From Thermoplasmata archaeon (lineage in GTDB: Archaea > Thermoplasmatota > Thermoplasmata > SG8-5 > JAGLSY01), in contig JAGLSY010000225.1 in the NCBI GenBank assembly GCA_023135545.1, forward strand, positions 1 to 7,737: DNA of 7,737 nt, read 5' to 3'. Shown here piece after piece: positions 4,553 through 7,737 of this stretch. The notes beneath the pieces are model-generated. The model was given only the letters and a program-made list of their open reading frames with translations. It made no database searches and was not told the DNA's origin. Positions within the stretch are counted from its first letter, which is position 1; the number at the start of each line of letters is the position of its first letter. The translations under genes and the position numbers were made by a program.

Positions 4553-4672
4553 CTCGGGTTGGCCTGCTCGCTCGGAGGGCCACTTATACTGGCTAGCCCA
4601 GCGTTCTTCGCACCCATCCCCCGATGGCATGCTCGTGGCACCACTCATCCCCCCAAGGATTGCTCGGAACCC

Positions 4673-4876
4673 CTAATCCTTCGGCCACTCGGTTATCCGG
4701 CTCATGCACTTGTAACATAGAGCCTTTTCCGTATCATCGGTCTTTGGGTTCATCCGTCCCCCGCATCTTGAGCACCATTCCTTCTCGTCCCGCATCCTGG
4801 CCACCTGGTCGCAGGCGTGCTCGAACTCCTGCATCTGCATGAAGCGGCCGCAGTAGGGGCAGTAGTTGTTGACCAT
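4673..4876 (-). CDS. Small double zinc-finger protein, function unknown
   Basis: This 67-residue protein has three CxxC pairs and one HxC: CPYC (6-9), HAC (20-22), CSRC (35-38) and CYKC (54-57). The last two pairs make a classic zinc ribbon. The first CxxC with H20/C22 can form a second zinc site, separated by a charged helix-like stretch (23-33). There is no signal peptide or membrane segment. Such small archaeal zinc proteins often bind nucleic acid or act as adaptors, but nothing assigns a role here. The ATG at 4876 lies about 27 nt from a strong minus-strand TATA, so the mRNA is probably leaderless. It stands alone, divergent from the large subtilase gene and convergent with exonuclease III. 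The cysteine spacing strongly favours this frame over the overlapping plus-strand open frame. Confidence 0.8.
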   Translation of the reverse strand: MVNNYCPYCGRFMQMQEFEHACDQVARMRDEKEWCSRCGGRMNPKTDDTEKALCYKCMSRITEWPKD

Positions 4877-4898
4877 CGGTTGTTAAGAATACAATTGG

Positions 4899-4907
4899 AT
4901 ATAAAAA
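4899..4907 (-). promoter_or_regulatory. TATA box of the zinc-finger gene (leaderless start)
   Basis: On the minus strand this reads TTTTTATAT. Its centre is about 27 nt before the ATG at 4876, the usual archaeal distance from TATA to transcription start, so transcription probably begins at or next to the A of the start codon. Confidence 0.6.
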
Positions 4908-4926
4908 TGTGATGTGCAGGATTCTC

Positions 4927-4941
4927 ATAAATATTAATATA
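4927..4941 (+). promoter_or_regulatory. Candidate TATA region for the subtilase gene
   Basis: The AT-only stretch ATAAATATTAATATA would give a start near 4957 and a leader of about 50 nt. A second AT-rich candidate, TATAGTAT (4974-4981), would give a nearly leaderless mRNA. There is no clear ribosome site before the ATG at 5009, which mildly favours the second. Confidence 0.35.
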
Positions 4942-5008
4942 CAACCAAGGGTATTATGTGAAAAGATACAACCTATAGTATCAATTAATAATATGGGGGC
5001 GTTGAGAG

Positions 5009-7737
5009 ATGAGAAAGAACCTGGATATAAGTTTTAAGAGAAAAGGCATATGCATTTTTATTGTCTGTTTATTGATAGTCACAACCTTCTCGGTAGTTAC
5101 ACCAGCCACATCTACACCGGATGACAACATGAGTGAGATCGATTTTTCTGTAATAGATGAAGAAATAAACACATCTGATAAAGATTATTTTGATAATGAT
5201 ATTGATGGGGCTAGGGCATCTAATTCATTTATGAAAATCCAACCTGCACTAAGAGAGATGATAAGGAATGGGATAGAAGGACGGGCTAAGGTCGTGGTCT
5301 CTACGGACAATGTTAGTGAATTGGCCATGTTGATGGAAGATTACGAGTATCAGGGCCTCATAGGGACCGAGAGCACGATGAGTAATCGGTTCGTTCCAAT
5401 CGTCCTGGAAGTGCCCATCAAATGCCTCCATTCTATCGCTAACTTAGAGAGCGTTATAGGAGTGTACAAATACCAGTCACCCTGCAAAAGTACAGATGGT
5501 TTTACAGAAAAAACATTTAGAGATTTCGAAGAACCAAATGGGGACTTAACAAAAGAGAACATGAGGGATCCAGATATTCTCCAAATGCCTGACCCTATCG
5601 ACCCTCTGATGAAGGATGCTATATCAACTCATCATGCACAAGAGGCATGGTCGAATGGTTTTACAGGTGAAGGAATCAACGTTGCAATTCCAGATACCGG
5701 CATTGATTTTGGGCATCCTGACCTGCAAGGGAGACAGGCCCGGGTATCGAATTCCTCATCACCTTATTATGGCTGGCCCATTGTGTTTGATCAAGTTTCA
5801 ATGAGCGATTTTTTGGGATCAGGTAGTGCCAATGATACCTGGTATGTGAACACAAGCTACAGCACCCCACCGACCATCACACCTGCTGATCAGGTTATTG
5901 ACACAGAAACAGAGTGGGAAGGCGCGATCGAATATCCCTTGGGAGTGGTGCCGAAAGCATCAGGTTCCATGGAAGATTACACGATCAGTGGCTTTACTCC
6001 TGGTAAGGAATACTGCTTTGCAATAAGGGCGAAAGACGAAGCAGATAACATTGCGGGGATTTCTGATAATGCTAATGCCACAGCTGGTTTGGATGTGATC
6101 TCCCCATCAATAATAACTGATCTGATGGTTGGGCCTGGCCCAGACCATGGCAGCATTTGGATGAACTGGACCGCCCCGGGTGACGATGGGTTGACCGGAA
6201 CTGTTGACAACTATGTAATCAAGTATTCGACACTACCAATTCCGAATAGAGCTTGCTTTGATTTTATTGAGCGTGACTATATTATCAATATCAACGGAAA
6301 CTTACCAGGAGGAGTATTTGAATCAAGGGTAATATCAGATCTTCCAGCTGGCGAGACCTTTTATTTTTCGATGATGCCCAGGGATGAAGCAGGCAATGAA
6401 GGTGACATTTCCAATTGCCCCCCTTCAGTACAGGTACAGAACGACATCACCCCTCCAGCAGCTATCACAGACCTAACAGCTGAGACCGGACTCCAACATG
6501 GAGAAGTATTCCTTAACTGGACTGCCCCTGGAGATGATGGAGCGGATGGAACCGCGATGGGTTATACAATCAAATATTCCCTGTTTCCAATAACCACACA
6601 AGAAGAATTCGATGCGGCAATACCTGTATCAGTGCCACCGATTCCGCAGCCTAGTGGAAACCCAGAGAGCCTTGTTCTAAAAAATACACTCACTGCAGGA
6701 TTGACCTATTACTTTGCAATTGAAGCCGTGGATGAAACATGGAATTACGGAGCTATGTCCACTGGACCAAGCTTATCTGCGATAGCTATGGAAGATACTG
6801 ATCCACCTGGACAGATATCGGACCTGAATGCAGTTCCAGGACCTGACCACGCAACCGTCAGATTATTCTGGAATGCAACAGGCGATGATACAGCCGTTGG
6901 CCAGGCTACAAAATATGTTATAAAATATCATACAGCAGATGATCACGGCTCGGCCGCGACATACAGCCAGCTCCTGGTCGATACATGGACACCCAAACAG
7001 AGTGGTGAAGCCGAGGAATTTGTACTTGAGAGCGTAATGTTCGGGCCCATTGCTCCCAACACCTTGTATTATTTCTGGGTGCAGGCTGTCGATGATGGAG
7101 CCAATATCGGACCTGCCTCGGCAAGTGCCTCTGTAACCTCAACAGAGGATACCATAGCCCCAGAGGCTATTAATGACCTGACCACAGTAGCGGCTGATGA
7201 CCATGGAAAAATTATATTGGAATGGACCGCTCCACATGATGATGGCGCTAGCGGCGGTGCTTGCACACAATATGTGATCAAACATTCCGAAACCCCAATA
7301 ATCGACGAAGCGACATTCGCCGCAGCTACTCAATTGATTAAAGATATCGACCCATTGCCCCCAGGCACTCTGGAAAGCCATGTATTTGGCCCTTCCTTTG
7401 ATCCAGGGACAACATTGTATTTCGCCATCAAGGCTGTTGATGATGCAGTTTCTTACGGTCCATTGGGAGGAGGCCTGCCAGTGTCAGGTGTATTGATGAA
7501 TGATGTGACACCTCCATCAACAATAACAGATCTTGTTGCAATCACAGCAGATAAGAATGGTGAGATAATCCTGACCTGGACAGCCCCGGGTGATGATGAC
7601 GCGATTGGCACTGCAAGTCAGTACATCGTCAGGTATCGGGAGGCATTTTCTGAATATCTACACGTTCCTTATGAGAAAAATCAAACATTGGATGACATAT
7701 GGTACAATGTCACGGGCATCCAGAGCATGAGCGGAAT
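5009..7737 (+). CDS. Secreted subtilisin-like (S8) protein with internal FnIII array (partial, 3' end beyond window)
   Basis: This is an exported protein of at least 909 residues, still open at the window edge. An in-frame TGA at 5003-5005 fixes the ATG at 5009. In order it has a signal peptide (basic 10-12, hydrophobic 14-30, cleavage near 33-36); an I9-like propeptide (about 92-156, KVVVST to VIGVYKYQ); and the start of an S8 catalytic domain (about 204-283) with GEGINVAIPDTGID carrying catalytic Asp229, HPDLQG, and YYGWPIVFD. At Y284 the sequence passes into the middle of a FnIII domain, then come four complete FnIII domains and the first half of another, ending near Y876. Residues 879-909 are not FnIII-like. 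The catalytic His and Ser are not seen; they may lie to the right, or the protease may be dead. Extracellular proteolysis or surface attachment is the family expectation. Many Asn-x-Ser/Thr sites suggest glycosylation. Confidence 0.88.
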   Translation, partial: MRKNLDISFKRKGICIFIVCLLIVTTFSVVTPATSTPDDNMSEIDFSVIDEEINTSDKDYFDNDIDGARASNSFMKIQPALREMIRNGIEGRAKVVVSTDNVSELAMLMEDYEYQGLIGTESTMSNRFVPIVLEVPIKCLHSIANLESVIGVYKYQSPCKSTDGFTEKTFRDFEEPNGDLTKENMRDPDILQMPDPIDPLMKDAISTHHAQEAWSNGFTGEGINVAIPDTGIDFGHPDLQGRQARVSNSSSPYYGWPIVFDQVSMSDFLGSGSANDTWYVNTSYSTPPTITPADQVIDTETEWEGAIEYPLGVVPKASGSMEDYTISGFTPGKEYCFAIRAKDEADNIAGISDNANATAGLDVISPSIITDLMVGPGPDHGSIWMNWTAPGDDGLTGTVDNYVIKYSTLPIPNRACFDFIERDYIININGNLPGGVFESRVISDLPAGETFYFSMMPRDEAGNEGDISNCPPSVQVQNDITPPAAITDLTAETGLQHGEVFLNWTAPGDDGADGTAMGYTIKYSLFPITTQEEFDAAIPVSVPPIPQPSGNPESLVLKNTLTAGLTYYFAIEAVDETWNYGAMSTGPSLSAIAMEDTDPPGQISDLNAVPGPDHATVRLFWNATGDDTAVGQATKYVIKYHTADDHGSAATYSQLLVDTWTPKQSGEAEEFVLESVMFGPIAPNTLYYFWVQAVDDGANIGPASASASVTSTEDTIAPEAINDLTTVAADDHGKIILEWTAPHDDGASGGACTQYVIKHSETPIIDEATFAAATQLIKDIDPLPPGTLESHVFGPSFDPGTTLYFAIKAVDDAVSYGPLGGGLPVSGVLMNDVTPPSTITDLVAITADKNGEIILTWTAPGDDDAIGTASQYIVRYREAFSEYLHVPYEKNQTLDDIWYNVTGIQSMSG
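5858..7636 (+). repeat. Five-period FnIII repeat array in permuted phase, within the subtilase gene
   Basis: The repeat period is about 117-122 residues (351-366 nt). Each unit has ITDL near its start, WTAPGDDG in strand B, a Y-x-IKYS strand C, a 20-30 residue Pro-rich insert, then YYFAI.A.DE..N.G. The ITDL Asp falls at residues 371, 488, 605, 723 and 841, and the strand-C Tyr/His at 284, 406, 523, 640, 759 and 876. The array thus begins and ends at the same internal point of the domain: a C-terminal half, four whole domains, and an N-terminal half. The GDDG text varies (GDDT, HDDG, GDDD). Units are diverged, so this is an old duplication and not a recent expansion. Confidence 0.8.

Larger units (their letters stand above)
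4311..4672. other. Gene-free convergent spacer with repeats and palindrome
   Basis: It lies between the converging exonuclease III and zinc-finger genes. No open frame here looks like a real gene. It holds a T-rich terminator candidate, a 20-bp palindrome and two tandem hairpin elements (next entries). The last 110 nt (4560-4672) are more GC-rich and include a short TGGCC/GGCCA inverted repeat (4560-4564 with 4578-4582); I recognise no RNA gene in them. Confidence 0.7.

Noticed and set aside
4624..4842. Plus-strand open frame of 72 aa
   Set aside because: It is antisense to the zinc-finger gene, whose regular CxxC pairs and leaderless promoter are far stronger evidence.
5009..7737. Several minus-strand open frames of 60-80 aa opposite the subtilase
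   Set aside because: All are short and antisense to a continuous 909-codon frame with a signal peptide and repeated domains; those at 5977, 7069 and 7139 arise from the repeated DNA itself.

Overview
The window reads as archaeal DNA. The evidence is a transketolase encoded as two separate subunit genes, a Tsr3 rRNA-modification enzyme, a stand-alone Trm112-like zinc protein, AT-rich TATA-like boxes about 25-35 nt before several starts with little or no leader, and a secreted subtilase of a type I associate with Euryarchaeota/Thermoplasmatota. The phylum is a guess from gene content. Coding DNA is moderately GC-rich and the spacers are visibly more AT-rich.

Layout. (1) 1-1287, minus strand: the transketolase pair. 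The N-terminal (thiamine-pyrophosphate pyrophosphate-side) subunit is upstream and overlaps the C-terminal subunit by an ATGA junction; the C-terminal gene runs off the left edge. (2) 1288-1632: a divergent, structured intergenic region with several hairpins and a possible long leader for the transketolase operon. (3) 1633-2408, plus strand: a flavin reductase-like FMN protein, then a small Trm112-like zinc protein with its own probable promoter. (4) 2567-3347, minus strand: a two-helix membrane protein followed 7 nt later by tsr3. (5) 3552-4310, plus strand: an exonuclease III-type AP endonuclease that must use a TTG (or other non-ATG) start. (6) 4311-4672: a gene-free stretch with a 20-bp perfect palindrome and two related hairpin elements in tandem. 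(7) 4673-4876, minus strand: a small double zinc-finger protein, probably leaderless. (8) 5009 to the right edge, plus strand: a large secreted subtilisin-like protein, at least 909 residues.

The genes are mostly ordinary housekeeping: pentose-phosphate carbon shuffling, flavin redox, rRNA/tRNA/translation-factor modification and DNA repair. They form short independent units rather than one pathway. The most unusual object is the subtilase. Its catalytic domain begins normally with the Asp motif, then about 54 residues later switches into the middle of a fibronectin type III domain. Exactly five repeat periods later (about 117-122 residues each), again in mid-domain, it switches to sequence that is not FnIII-like. 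This looks like a phase-shifted FnIII array placed inside the protease fold, between the catalytic Asp and the still unseen His/Ser. The second oddity is the pair of hairpin elements at 4412-4552, which share flanks and basal stem but have unrelated apical stems.
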